DNA of 64,000 nucleotides, from the NCBI RefSeq assembly GCF_014779595.1, contig NZ_JACXZT010000018.1, positions 1 through 64,000 of the forward strand. Direction: 5' to 3'. Position 1 is the first letter of the stretch. Every line of letters starts with the position of its first letter. The position numbers and the translations under genes are program-made. This document shows, piece by piece, positions 46,245-54,794 of the stretch. This DNA comes from Halomonas sp. ML-15. Its GTDB lineage: Bacteria > Pseudomonadota > Gammaproteobacteria > Pseudomonadales > Halomonadaceae. A model generated the notes under the pieces. It had not been told where the DNA came from. It made no database searches and saw nothing but the letters and a program-made list of their open reading frames with translations.

Positions 46245-47174
46245 TCAAGCCTCCTGGGTCGGCACTCGGCCGGGCATCTCGCCCGCGAGATGATCGAGGA
46301 AGGCCCGAATGCGCGCCGGCACTTGCCGGCGCTGCTCGTATACGGCGTAGAAATCCGCGCGCACCCCACGCCACTCGGGCAGCAGCGCCACCAGCGCGCC
46401 GCTGGCCAGATGGTCGTGTATGTCCCACCACGAGCGCAGCATTACCCCGTGACCATCCAGCGCCAGCCGGGTGATCACCTCGCCGTCGTTACTTGCCAGC
46501 CGCCCGCCGACCTTGACTGCTTGAGCCTCGTCGCTGCCGCGACGTTCGAAGCGCCACAGCGGAAAATCGCTGTCGTTCTCACGGATCACCAGACAGGGGT
46601 GGCGCGCCAGGTCGGCGGGCACATCGAGTCGCGGCATGGACGCGACATAGTCAGGCGCGGCACACAGCACGCGGCGATTGGCGAGAATACGCCGTGCCAC
46701 CAGCCGCGAATCGGGAGGCTCGCCGACGCGAATGCCGATATCGAAGCCGTGATCGCCGAGGTTGAGGGGAAAGTTGGTCAGCTCCAGCCAGGCGTCGAGC
46801 CGCGTATGCTCGGAACAGAAAGCCGACAACAGCGGCGCCACGTGGCGTCGGCCGAAGCCGAAAGTGGCGTTGACCCTCAGCCGACCGGAGAGCTGACCCT
46901 GGCTGCTCCCGCCGCGGGCCTCCAGAAGCGCACTTTCCAGGTCCTCCAACTCGTCGAGGAGCAGCGAGCCGCGGGACAGGTAGAGCTCTCCCTCGGCGGT
47001 CAGCGTCAAACGCCGCGTGGTGCGATGGGCCAGCGCCACTCCAAGCCGCGCCTCGAGCTGCTTGAGGCGCTTGCTCACCGCCGACAGCGATAGCCCCAGC
47101 TCACGCGCGGTGGCGGTCAGGCTCCCGGCACGGGCCAGGTGCTGAAAGAACGCCAGATCGTCAACCTGCGACAC
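46245..47174 (-). CDS. LysR-family regulator (DmlR-like), probable regulator of tartrate/malate dehydrogenase
   Basis: About 309 residues with the HTH at about 5-60 (DLAFFQHLARAGSLTATARELGLSLSAVSKRLKQLE). The sequence resembles DmlR-type regulators that control D-malate/tartrate dehydrogenase genes. I placed the start at GTG 47174, with GGAGGG 5 bases upstream; GTG 47192 is the longer option. The 43 bases preceding the start recur upstream of the tartrate dehydrogenase gene at 52181, suggesting the two genes were once direct divergent neighbours. Confidence 0.88.
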   Translation of the reverse strand: MSQVDDLAFFQHLARAGSLTATARELGLSLSAVSKRLKQLEARLGVALAHRTTRRLTLTAEGELYLSRGSLLLDELEDLESALLEARGGSSQGQLSGRLRVNATFGFGRRHVAPLLSAFCSEHTRLDAWLELTNFPLNLGDHGFDIGIRVGEPPDSRLVARRILANRRVLCAAPDYVASMPRLDVPADLARHPCLVIRENDSDFPLWRFERRGSDEAQAVKVGGRLASNDGEVITRLALDGHGVMLRSWWDIHDHLASGALVALLPEWRGVRADFYAVYEQRRQVPARIRAFLDHLAGEMPGRVPTQEA

Positions 47175-47216
47175 GCCACCCTCCACTTTCACGCAACAAT
47201 GCCTTGCACTATAGCC
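47174..47216. repeat. 43-bp direct repeat, copy 1
   Basis: These 43 bases match 52072-52114 with one mismatch (T47210 versus G52108) in the same orientation. Copy 1 is the 5' untranslated region of the LysR gene, ending exactly at its GTG and including the ribosome site. The two copies bracket the racemase-TRAP-RpiR block. Confidence 0.9.
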
Positions 47217-47266
47217 ACCATCGCGTAGTAGATAATAGAGTGGCGCTACGCTTTATCCCAACAGAG

Positions 47267-47974
47267 TCAGCCTGGCCTCACCGATACCCGCGGCGTGCCT
47301 TGAAACATCGCCGGGCAGCGACCGCGGCTGAAATGGAGGGTTCGCTGCAGCTGTACCGCCGCTGCGGTAGCATCGATTACCGGCAGTGCGAGGGAGGGGG
47401 CCAGACACATCGCCAATCCCGCCAGCGGCCCACCGCCAAGGATAATGCTGCGGCACTCACCTTGCGCGACCACCTCACGACAACGCTCCAGCAGCGGCCC
47501 CTCCACCGCCGCCTTGATCTGACCGGGATCCTCGGGAAGCGGCAGGTCGACCACATGGATGCCGGCCAGCGACGCCTGCATACCGTAGCCGACCACCAGC
47601 TGTTGCATCGAGGGCACCACCGCCTTGGCGAAAGAAACCACGGCGAAGGAGCCGCCCAGGGCACTCGCCGTGAGCAGCGAGGCGTGACCGATACCCACCA
47701 CCGGACAGTCGACGATCTCCCGCAGCGCCTTGGCCCCGGCATCACCGAAGGAGGCCACTATGATGCCGTCGACCCCCTCTCCCCTGGCCAGCACGGTGTT
47801 CACCACCGCCTGCTCGGCCAGCCGGGCATCCCTCTCATCGACAATCAGCCGCGGCGCACCATCGGCCTGTGTGACGATGATCTCGTCTTCCGGCAGCGCG
47901 GCCTGCCGAGCGGCCGCAGCGATATGGCGGGTCACGCCAGTCGAAGAGTTGGGATTGATCACCAGAAGTTTCAT
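47267..47974 (-). CDS. Asp/Glu/hydantoin racemase-family protein lacking both catalytic cysteines
   Basis: A 235-residue protein of the hydantoin racemase (HyuE) type: N-terminal LLVINPNSSTGVT, then IIVASFGDAG and IILGGGPLAG. In active racemases the positions of Ser75 (AxFGDxG) and Gly181 (LGxxGxAG) are the two catalytic cysteines. Both are replaced here, so cysteine-based racemisation is unlikely. It may be a decarboxylase, isomerase or lyase that reuses the fold. It is the last gene of the TRAP operon, 19 bases after dctM. Confidence 0.85.
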   Translation of the reverse strand: MKLLVINPNSSTGVTRHIAAAARQAALPEDEIIVTQADGAPRLIVDERDARLAEQAVVNTVLARGEGVDGIIVASFGDAGAKALREIVDCPVVGIGHASLLTASALGGSFAVVSFAKAVVPSMQQLVVGYGMQASLAGIHVVDLPLPEDPGQIKAAVEGPLLERCREVVAQGECRSIILGGGPLAGLAMCLAPSLALPVIDATAAAVQLQRTLHFSRGRCPAMFQGTPRVSVRPG

Positions 47975-47993
47975 GTGCTTTCCATGTCAGGGG

Positions 47994-49280
47994 TCAGAGG
48001 ATCACCGAGGGGAGCCACAGCGACAGGGCCGGGAAGACATTGATCAGCGCCAGCACCACCAGCATGGCGAGCAGGAACCAGGCCAGCGACGGAATGATCG
48101 CGCCGATGCTGATGCGCGCAATCGAGCAGGTGACCAGCACCACCGAGGCCACCGGCGGCGTCTGCTGGCCAATGCCCAGATTGATGGTGACGATCAGCCC
48201 GAAGTGCACCCGGTCGATGCCCAGCTGATCGGCGAGCGGCAGGAAAATGGGCACCAGCATCAGGATCGCCGGCGTGCCATGCACGATGGTACCCGCCAGC
48301 AGGAAGAAGACATTGATCGCCAACAGCACCACCCAGTAGTTGTCGGAGATACCCAGGATTCCCTCGGCGATCTCCTGGGGAATGCCCTTGTTGGTCAGGT
48401 ACCAGCCCAGCAGCGTCGAGGTGGCCACGATGAACATCAGCATGGCGCTGCGCTTGCCGGCCACGCGCAGAGTATCGAGCAGCGCCCGGAAGGTCAGCGA
48501 GCGGTAGTAGAGCGTCGCCAGGATGATCGCCCACAGCGCCGCCACGGCGCCCGCCTCGGTGGGCGTGAAAATACCGCCCAGGATACCGCCCAGAATCAGG
48601 ATCGGCAGGGTGATGGGGATGATCGCCTCGCGACCGGTATCGATCACGTTCTTGAAGACGAACTTGCCTTCGATGGGGTAGCCCTGGCGCACCGAAATCA
48701 CGTAGGCGGTGAACATCAGCGCAAAGCAGACCACGAAACCGGGCAGGATCCCCGCGGCGAAGAGCTGGGCAATGGAGGTATCCGAGACGTAGGCGTAGAG
48801 AATCAGATTGAGACTCGGCGGCACGATGATCGCCATGGTCGCCGAGGTCGCGGTAACCGCCGCCGCGAAGGCCACGGTATAGCCGCGTTTCTTCATCTGC
48901 GGGATCATCACCGAACCGATCGCCGCCGCATCCGACGTGGCCGTGCCGGATATCTCGGAGAAGAACAGCGAGGTCAGAATATTGACATGCGCCAGCCCCC
49001 CGCGAATATGCCCCACCAGCGAGCTGGCGAAGTTGATCAGGCGCTCGGCGATGCGCCCCTGATTCATCACTTCCCCGGCGACCATGAATAGCAACGCCGC
49101 CACCAGCAGGTAGTTGTTGGCCCCACCGAAGGGCACCATACCCATGATCTGCGGCATCACCGCGGGGTCGAGCAGGATCATGACCATCGCGGTCACACCC
49201 AGTACGAAGGCAATAGGCATACCGGTGAGCAGGAAAAACACCAGCATGATCAGAATGAGATGGCCTGGATCCAGAGGCAT
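47994..49280 (-). CDS. dctM: TRAP transporter large permease, DctM
   Basis: A 428-residue protein with about 12 membrane segments and the DctM motifs GMPIAFVLGVTAM near 18-31 and SEISGTATSDAAAIGSVMIPQM around 110-131. It forms the sodium-coupled channel of a periplasmic-binding-protein-dependent secondary importer. Its ATG overlaps the dctQ stop by one base. The cargo is unknown; sequence features alone do not separate C4-dicarboxylates from other acids. Confidence 0.94.
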   Translation of the reverse strand: MPLDPGHLILIMLVFFLLTGMPIAFVLGVTAMVMILLDPAVMPQIMGMVPFGGANNYLLVAALLFMVAGEVMNQGRIAERLINFASSLVGHIRGGLAHVNILTSLFFSEISGTATSDAAAIGSVMIPQMKKRGYTVAFAAAVTATSATMAIIVPPSLNLILYAYVSDTSIAQLFAAGILPGFVVCFALMFTAYVISVRQGYPIEGKFVFKNVIDTGREAIIPITLPILILGGILGGIFTPTEAGAVAALWAIILATLYYRSLTFRALLDTLRVAGKRSAMLMFIVATSTLLGWYLTNKGIPQEIAEGILGISDNYWVVLLAINVFFLLAGTIVHGTPAILMLVPIFLPLADQLGIDRVHFGLIVTINLGIGQQTPPVASVVLVTCSIARISIGAIIPSLAWFLLAMLVVLALINVFPALSLWLPSVIL

Positions 49281-49792
49281 CAGTCGGTCTCCGGGTAGAG
49301 TTCACTAGGGGCAATCTTGCCGGTCGCCAGCCCGAACAGTCGGATAGCGCAGATGATGGCGATCAGGCCGCAGCCGACCGGCATCGCCCAGCGAAACAGC
49401 GCCATAGGCAGATCAATGGAGATCAGCGAACGCCCGTGGAAGCCGAGGCTGGCGTGCATGCCGTAGTAGGCCACCACCAACGCAAACGCCAACATGAAGG
49501 CGTGGTTGACGCACAGCAGTATCCGCTGCACGACCACTGGCATGAGGCGCAGCACGCTGTCGAAGCCGAGGTGTTCGTTGATCTTCGTCAAGTAGGCAGC
49601 GCCGATGAAGGTGAGGACTGCCAGCAGGTTGGCCGGCAGCTCCTCTCCCCATGACACCGAGGCGTTCAGGATAAAACGCGAGAACACCGCATAGTTGAGA
49701 AGTACCAGCAGCAGGCCGGCCAGCAGGACCACCACGCTGTCGAGCAGGCGCAGGAAAATGCGCTCGACGCCCTGAATCACGGTCGGTGTCAT
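49280..49792 (-). CDS. dctQ: TRAP transporter small permease, DctQ
   Basis: A 170-residue protein with four predicted helices. The family features include the pattern SWGEELPANLLAVLTFIGAAYLTK in helix 2-3 and LGFDSVLRLMP in the loop. It associates with DctM in the inner membrane. It lies 36 bases after dctP with no strong hairpin between them, unlike most binding-protein genes in this window. Confidence 0.92.
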   Translation of the reverse strand: MTPTVIQGVERIFLRLLDSVVVLLAGLLLVLLNYAVFSRFILNASVSWGEELPANLLAVLTFIGAAYLTKINEHLGFDSVLRLMPVVVQRILLCVNHAFMLAFALVVAYYGMHASLGFHGRSLISIDLPMALFRWAMPVGCGLIAIICAIRLFGLATGKIAPSELYPETD

Positions 49793-49828
49793 AAGACCCC
49801 CCTTAGGGAAACGCTGAACAGAATTTAC

Positions 49829-50839
49829 TTAGCGTTGGCTCATGACATCGAGCGTGACATCGATCATGTCCTGACCGATGGCATCGACGAAGACGGGATC
49901 CTCGTAGAGCGCGGCAGCCATTTCCTGGAAGGCCGCGAAGTCGATCTCGCTCACCTCGATACTGCCTTCCAGCTCGGCCAGCACCGCGGCATCGGTCTCT
50001 TCACCCCAGGTAAAGGTCCAGGAGGCCATCTCCTGGGCCACACGCTCCAGCACCTCGACGTCCTCCTCGTCCAGACTGTTCAGGAAGGGCTCACCGAACA
50101 GCAGGAAGGTGGGCAAGTAGACATGGTTGGAGACCGAGAGGTAGTCCTGCACTTCATCGAGGCGTGCTGTCTGCACCACGTGGGCGGGATTCTCCTGACC
50201 ATCGATCACGCCCTGGTCCAGGGCCGAGTAGACCTCGCCGAAGGCTAGCGGCGTGGCATTGGCCCCCAGGTGGTTGAACATGGTCACCCGCTGGCGGTTG
50301 TTCGGGGTGCGGATGCGCAGGCCGTCCAGATCCTCAGGCACCACCACCGGGCGGACGTTGTTGGTGATATTGCGAAAGCCGTTGTCCCACATCGCCAGCA
50401 GGCGCATGCCGGTGCCCTCGAAGCCTTCACGCAGCATGTCACCCGCGTCGCTGTCGACGAAGTAGGCGACATCGTCGCGGTCCTCGAACAGGTAGGGCAG
50501 ATCGAAAATGCCGGTTCTGGCATTGAACTGCGACGTGGCCGACGCCGCCAGGGAGGCATGATGGGTGCCCATACCAAGTCCCTGAAGCACGTCATCCTCG
50601 CCGCCCAGTGTGCCGCCCATAAACAGACGCACATTGAAGCGTCCCGGCGAATCTTCCTCCAGACGTTCGCTGAACTCCTCCAGGAAGGTGTGGGCGAAGG
50701 AGCCCGACGAGTGAGTGCTGTTGATCTGGATCTCGATGGGACTGGCGAAGGCCAACGGTGCGGCAGCCAGTGCTGCCAGAGAGGTGGCAGCCGCGAGATG
50801 GGTCAGCTTGAAACGTGGGAAGTGCGCATGAGTCATCAT
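49829..50839 (-). CDS. dctP: TRAP transporter substrate-binding protein, DctP
   Basis: A 336-residue periplasmic binding protein. The signal peptide covers about 1-32 (ending AFASPIE). Family motifs: GMRLLAMWDNGFRNITNNVRPV with the Arg that binds the ligand carboxylate, LRIRTPNNRQRVTMFNHLGANATPLAFGEVYSALDQGVIDGQENP. The ligand is therefore a carboxylic acid. The ATG pair 50839/50836 has AAAGGT upstream. It begins the dctPQM-racemase operon. Confidence 0.93.
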   Translation of the reverse strand: MMTHAHFPRFKLTHLAAATSLAALAAAPLAFASPIEIQINSTHSSGSFAHTFLEEFSERLEEDSPGRFNVRLFMGGTLGGEDDVLQGLGMGTHHASLAASATSQFNARTGIFDLPYLFEDRDDVAYFVDSDAGDMLREGFEGTGMRLLAMWDNGFRNITNNVRPVVVPEDLDGLRIRTPNNRQRVTMFNHLGANATPLAFGEVYSALDQGVIDGQENPAHVVQTARLDEVQDYLSVSNHVYLPTFLLFGEPFLNSLDEEDVEVLERVAQEMASWTFTWGEETDAAVLAELEGSIEVSEIDFAAFQEMAAALYEDPVFVDAIGQDMIDVTLDVMSQR

Positions 50840-50916
50840 GGTTGAACCTTTGGTGTTGTTGATTGAAATGCCGACGACAGACACCAAAGGAAATACACTT
50901 TTCATGCCAAAGATCT

Positions 50917-50934
50917 GTGAAAATATTTTTTTAC
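50917..50934. promoter_or_regulatory. Candidate RpiR operator upstream of dctP
   Basis: GTGAAAATATTTTTTTAC is an imperfect palindrome (GTnAAAA / TTTTnnAC) in the AT-rich part of the 214-base gap between rpiR and dctP. RpiR-family proteins bind similar A/T-rich palindromes. Nothing else is evident in the gap. Confidence 0.35.
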
Positions 50935-51053
50935 GTTTATTTCAAGCACGTTGGCCATGAATTCACCGTCACGGCAGCGCTGATATCATGTTTAGGGTAT
51001 GTAAAATCTGCACAATGGGCGTGCACTGCCACCCGTCAATGCACCAGTCGGGC

Positions 51054-51902
51054 TCACTGCAACTCGTCGAGCGCCTCGTGAATCGCCTCAATCCCGCTCA
51101 ACCGCTGACGACCTTCGACGCCGGACAGCTCCAGCACCCGGGTGGCGAGATAGTGACTGATCGCCAGCACCGCTACATGGTTGAACAGAGGGCCCGAGGC
51201 AGTGGTGCGGCAGCGGAAGTGCCAGGTGAGGCCTGGCTGCTCGGGTGCGCTCTCATCGGTAATATAGAGTACCCGAGGCCCGCGACGCTCCAGCTGTTGA
51301 ATCACACCATCCAGCTGGGCAGCTCGCCGCTTCATGCCATAGAGCACCACGCAGTCTTCGGCCGTGATGCTGATCAAGCTCTCCGCCAGGGTCTCTGCCG
51401 CCTTGGGTAACAGCGCGGTATGTTCGATCACTTGCAGAATTTGCCAGTTGAGGTATTCGGCAAAGGCGTGGCTACTGCGGAACCCGATGATCCATACCCG
51501 CCGTGCCGACAGCATGGCCTGGGCGACATCATCCACCTGCTGCTGGGAGATGGACGCCCCGATCTGCTGCAGATTGGTGATGCCCTGGCCAATGTGCTGC
51601 AGGAAAAGGCTGTTCTCGGAGTCAACCTGCTTGCCCTCGACCAGCAGCAGCGCGGCCCCTTCTTCACGATTGGCGCGCACATGCTGGCGCGCCTCCTCGT
51701 AAGAGCGATAGCCCAGTTTCTTGATAAATCGCGTTACCGTGGCATTGGAGACATTGGCCAAACCAGACAGCTCGGACGCCGTATAGCTGGCCAGCTCACC
51801 AGGAAACTCGAGAATGAACTCGGCCAGGCGGCGTTCGGTGGGATGCAGGTTAGGCAGGGCCATCCTGACCCGCGTGACGAAGGACGGTTTCGTGACGGTC
51901 AT
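51054..51902 (-). CDS. RpiR/MurR-family regulator with SIS domain
   Basis: A 282-residue regulator. The N-terminal HTH_6 domain (about 8-78) includes LANVSNATVTRFIKKLGYRSYEEAR; a SIS sugar-phosphate-binding-like fold occupies about 115-255 (RRVWIIGFRSSHAFAEYL). The ATG at 51902 has GAGGA about 10 bases upstream; GTG 51938 is an alternative. It is on the same strand as and upstream of dctP, so it probably controls the TRAP operon. The SIS fold suggests a phosphorylated or acidic effector. Confidence 0.9.
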   Translation of the reverse strand: MTVTKPSFVTRVRMALPNLHPTERRLAEFILEFPGELASYTASELSGLANVSNATVTRFIKKLGYRSYEEARQHVRANREEGAALLLVEGKQVDSENSLFLQHIGQGITNLQQIGASISQQQVDDVAQAMLSARRVWIIGFRSSHAFAEYLNWQILQVIEHTALLPKAAETLAESLISITAEDCVVLYGMKRRAAQLDGVIQQLERRGPRVLYITDESAPEQPGLTWHFRCRTTASGPLFNHVAVLAISHYLATRVLELSGVEGRQRLSGIEAIHEALDELQ

Positions 51903-52071
51903 GCAGACAGCATCCTCGCGTTGACCCTTTGCTGGCACGTGAGTCGCTTACCATAGCAGAAAGCTCGCCAATCCGGCGCCATCCGATCTCGCCTCGGCCA
52001 GCCCTCTCAAGGGGGCATGCCTCATGACGCCGACCTTCGACGGTCTACACTGCGTGACGAGACGGGCAAAG

Positions 52072-52114
52072 CGCCACCCTCCACTTTCACGCAACAATGC
52101 CTTGCACGATAGCC
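52072..52114. repeat. 43-bp direct repeat, copy 2
   Basis: The second copy of the 47174-47216 sequence, one mismatch, same orientation. It holds the LysR ribosome site on the minus strand but no start codon follows, so it is a relic of the LysR leader in front of the tartrate dehydrogenase gene. Confidence 0.9.
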
Positions 52115-52180
52115 CGATTATCCCACTGGGCATAGAGACTAGACTGCAGGAGCACGCCCGTTCAGACACAGGAGACCCTC

Positions 52181-53251
52181 ATGGCCCAACGTATTGCCGT
52201 CATTGCCGGCGATGGCATCGGCACCGAAGTCATTCCCGAAGGCCTGCGCGCCCTCGAGGCCGCCGCCAAGCGCTTCAACATCGACCTCGACTGCCAGACC
52301 TTCGAGTTCGGCAGCTGCGACTACTATCTCGAACACGGCAAGATGCTGCCCGACGACTGGTTCGAGCAGCTCAAGGACTTCGACGCGCTGTTCTATGGCG
52401 CGGTGGGCTGGCCGGAGAAGGTGCCCGACCACATCTCGCTGTGGGGCTCGCTGCTGCAGTTCCGCCGGCAGTTCGACCAGTACATCAACCTGCGCCCCTG
52501 CAAGCTGATGCCCGGCATCAAGAGCCCGCTGGCCGGCCGCGAGCCCGGCGACATCGACTTCTACGTGGTCCGCGAGAACACCGAGGGCGAGTACTCCAGC
52601 GTCGGCGGCAAGATGTTCGAGGGCACCGACCGCGAGGTGGTGATTCAGGACACCGTCATGACCCGCACCGGCGTCGACCGGGTGCTCAAGTACGCCTTCG
52701 ACCTGGCAGCCACCCGCCCCAGAAAAAAGCTCACCTCTGCCACCAAGTCCAACGGCATCTCGATCACCATGCCCTACTGGGACGAGCGCGTGGAGGCCAT
52801 GGCCAAGGGCTACCCCGAGATCGCCGTGGACAAGTTCCACATCGATATACTGACCGCCAACTTCGTATTGCACCCCGACTGGTTCGACGTGGTGGTGGGC
52901 AGCAACCTGTTCGGCGACATCCTCTCCGACCTCGGCCCCGCCTGCACCGGCACCATCGGTATCGCCCCCTCGGCCAATATCAATCCGGAGGGCAAGTTCC
53001 CCAGCCTGTTCGAGCCGGTTCACGGTAGCGCCCCGGATATCGCCGGCAAGGGCATCGCCAACCCCATCGGCCAGATCTGGTCAGGCGCCATGATGCTCGA
53101 GCATCTCGGCCATCAGGACGCCGCCGATGCCATGCTCAAGGCCATTGAAGCGGTGCTCGCCAGCGGTGACCAGAGCGTGCTGACGCCGGATATCGGCGGC
53201 CAGGGCAGCACCGAAAGCCTGGGGCGGGCTATTGCAGAGCGCATCGGCTAA
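52181..53251 (+). CDS. ttuC: Tartrate/D-malate dehydrogenase (decarboxylating)
   Basis: A 356-residue member of the isocitrate/isopropylmalate dehydrogenase family. It matches the TtuC/DmlA branch: IAVIAGDGIGTEVIPEGL, VPDHISLWGSLLQFRRQFDQYINLRP, VRENTEGEYSSVGG, and the metal-binding GSNLFGDILSDLGPACTG. The usual leucine-hydrophobic site of isopropylmalate dehydrogenase is replaced by SLWG. It oxidises D-malate or tartrate with NAD. AGGAGA lies upstream. The DmlR-like LysR gene that should control it is now 5 kb away across the repeat-bracketed block. Confidence 0.92.
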   Translation: MAQRIAVIAGDGIGTEVIPEGLRALEAAAKRFNIDLDCQTFEFGSCDYYLEHGKMLPDDWFEQLKDFDALFYGAVGWPEKVPDHISLWGSLLQFRRQFDQYINLRPCKLMPGIKSPLAGREPGDIDFYVVRENTEGEYSSVGGKMFEGTDREVVIQDTVMTRTGVDRVLKYAFDLAATRPRKKLTSATKSNGISITMPYWDERVEAMAKGYPEIAVDKFHIDILTANFVLHPDWFDVVVGSNLFGDILSDLGPACTGTIGIAPSANINPEGKFPSLFEPVHGSAPDIAGKGIANPIGQIWSGAMMLEHLGHQDAADAMLKAIEAVLASGDQSVLTPDIGGQGSTESLGRAIAERIG

Positions 53252-53272
53252 ATATTAGGTGCAACAGGATAG

Positions 53273-53286
53273 TTGACCTGCGTCAA
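53273..53286. promoter_or_regulatory. FNR/ANR-type box upstream of the sulfide:quinone reductase gene
   Basis: TTGACCTGCGTCAA is a perfect inverted repeat TTGAC-4-GTCAA that fits the FNR/ANR/DNR consensus TTGAY-4-RTCAA. It lies 101 bases before the sqr ATG and predicts oxygen- or NO-responsive control. Confidence 0.6.
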
Positions 53287-53329
53287 CATAACGCACAATA
53301 CAGCAGGCGGCGGCGGCGAAAAGGGAATA

Positions 53330-53347
53330 GGTTATAAGAATATAACC
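53330..53347. promoter_or_regulatory. Palindrome overlapping the putative sqr promoter
   Basis: GGTTATAAGAATATAACC is an inverted repeat with 7-bp arms and a 4-base centre. It contains -10-like hexamers (TATAAG, ATATAA) and lies 40 bases before the ATG, the position of a repressor operator. Repressors of the BigR/SqrR (ArsR) type use AT-rich palindromes at sulfide genes; this match is only by analogy. Confidence 0.4.
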
Positions 53348-53387
53348 GAAACAGACTGGTTAACTTCCCGCTGGAGACCCGCCGCCC

Positions 53388-54782
53388 ATGCCTCGACACA
53401 ACTCCGACCTATCACGCCTGGATCGGCGCCAGTTCCTCAAGTGGAGCGCAGGCGCCGGTGCTGCAGGCCTACTCTACTCTTCCGGCCTTCACGCCAGGCC
53501 ACTCTCCACTAACGCTCGCGTCGTCATCCTCGGCGGTGGCGCCGCAGGCATGGCGATGGCCAATCGCCTGTCCCGCCGCCTCGACGGTGCGCGGATCTCG
53601 CTCGTCGAACCCCGCGAGATTCACCACTACCAGCCAGGCTGGACCCTGGTGGCCTCCGGCGTCTGGCTCCCCGAAAAGACCATGCGACCGAATGCCCGCT
53701 TCGTGCCAGCCGGCGTCTACTGGGTTCGCCAGCCTGCCGCCGGCATCGATGCGGCCAATCGCCGAGTCGAGCTGGAGGATGGCTCATCACTCGACTACGA
53801 CTACCTCATCGTGGCCACCGGACTTCAGCTCAATTATCACCTGATCGACGGGATGTCGCCCGAGCTGGTCGGCACCCAGGGTATTGGCAGCGTCTATGCC
53901 AGCCTAGAGGGTGCCACTCGCACCCGCGATGCCATCGACGCCTGGATTGCTCAGGGCAGTGGCAAGGGCATCTTTACGGCGGCCCCCACACCGGTGAAGT
54001 GTGCCGGCGCCCCGCTTAAGATGACGTTCACGACGCTGTCCCGTCTGGAGAACAGCGGCCACCGCGACGACTTCCAGGTCGAGTTCATGGCCCCCGGCGC
54101 GGCGCTATTCAGCCAGCCCTGGGTCAACGATTTCGTCAAGCAGCGCTTCGACGACCAGGGCGTCACCCGACGCCACCACTATCGGCTCTCCGCCATCGAT
54201 CCCGGCGCCCGTCAGGCAGAGTTCGCTTTCGTCGGTCCCGACAGTGAGTTCACCTCCCACCATGAGCTACGCGAGGCGGAATTCTCAGAGGAGGGCCAGC
54301 GCAAGGTGATCGCCGACTACGACTTCATCCACGTGGTGCCCCCCATGAGCGCACCGGATTTCGTCAAGGAGAGCGACCTGATCGCACAGGATGGCCCCTT
54401 CCGCGGCGAGTGGCTGGATGTCGACATCCATACCCTGCAGCACAACCGCTACCCGGAAGTGTTTGGCATCGGCGACGTGATCGGCGCACCGATCAACAAG
54501 ACCGCCGCCAGCGTCAAGGCACAGGCTCCGGTGGTGGAGGACAACCTGCTGGCCCAGATGCAGAACCAGCCGCTGCCGCTCCGCCACAACGGCTACACCT
54601 CCTGCCCGATGATTACCGGTATCGGCAAAGCGATGCTGGTGGAGTTCGGCTACGACAACGACCTGGCGTTTCTGCCCTCCTTCCCGTTCATCGATCCGCG
54701 CGACGAGTCCTGGGTGGCCTGGACGATGAAGGATCGCATGCTGCAGCCAGCCTACTACGCCGTGCTGGAAGGCCAGGCCTGA
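53388..54782 (+). CDS. Tat-exported sulfide:quinone oxidoreductase, type II-like
   Basis: A 464-residue flavoprotein. The N-terminus has a Tat signal (Arg13-Arg14 in DRRQFLKW) and hydrophobic GAGAAGLLYSSG. The FAD motif is VVILGGGAAGMAMA (about 45-58). The two redox cysteines of type II SQR are present: Cys205 in TPVKCAGAPLK and Cys406 in GYTSCPMITG. It should oxidise sulfide to sulfane sulfur and pass electrons to quinone, at the periplasmic face if exported. A small membrane protein follows 12 bases on. Confidence 0.88.
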   Translation: MPRHNSDLSRLDRRQFLKWSAGAGAAGLLYSSGLHARPLSTNARVVILGGGAAGMAMANRLSRRLDGARISLVEPREIHHYQPGWTLVASGVWLPEKTMRPNARFVPAGVYWVRQPAAGIDAANRRVELEDGSSLDYDYLIVATGLQLNYHLIDGMSPELVGTQGIGSVYASLEGATRTRDAIDAWIAQGSGKGIFTAAPTPVKCAGAPLKMTFTTLSRLENSGHRDDFQVEFMAPGAALFSQPWVNDFVKQRFDDQGVTRRHHYRLSAIDPGARQAEFAFVGPDSEFTSHHELREAEFSEEGQRKVIADYDFIHVVPPMSAPDFVKESDLIAQDGPFRGEWLDVDIHTLQHNRYPEVFGIGDVIGAPINKTAASVKAQAPVVEDNLLAQMQNQPLPLRHNGYTSCPMITGIGKAMLVEFGYDNDLAFLPSFPFIDPRDESWVAWTMKDRMLQPAYYAVLEGQA

Positions 54783-54794
54783 GGAGACAGGACA

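Noticed and set aside
47730-49091. A 453-codon plus-strand frame opposite dctM and the racemase-like gene
   Set aside because: It is rich in Asp, His, Arg and Gln with no domain pattern, and it lies opposite clear membrane-protein coding sequence.
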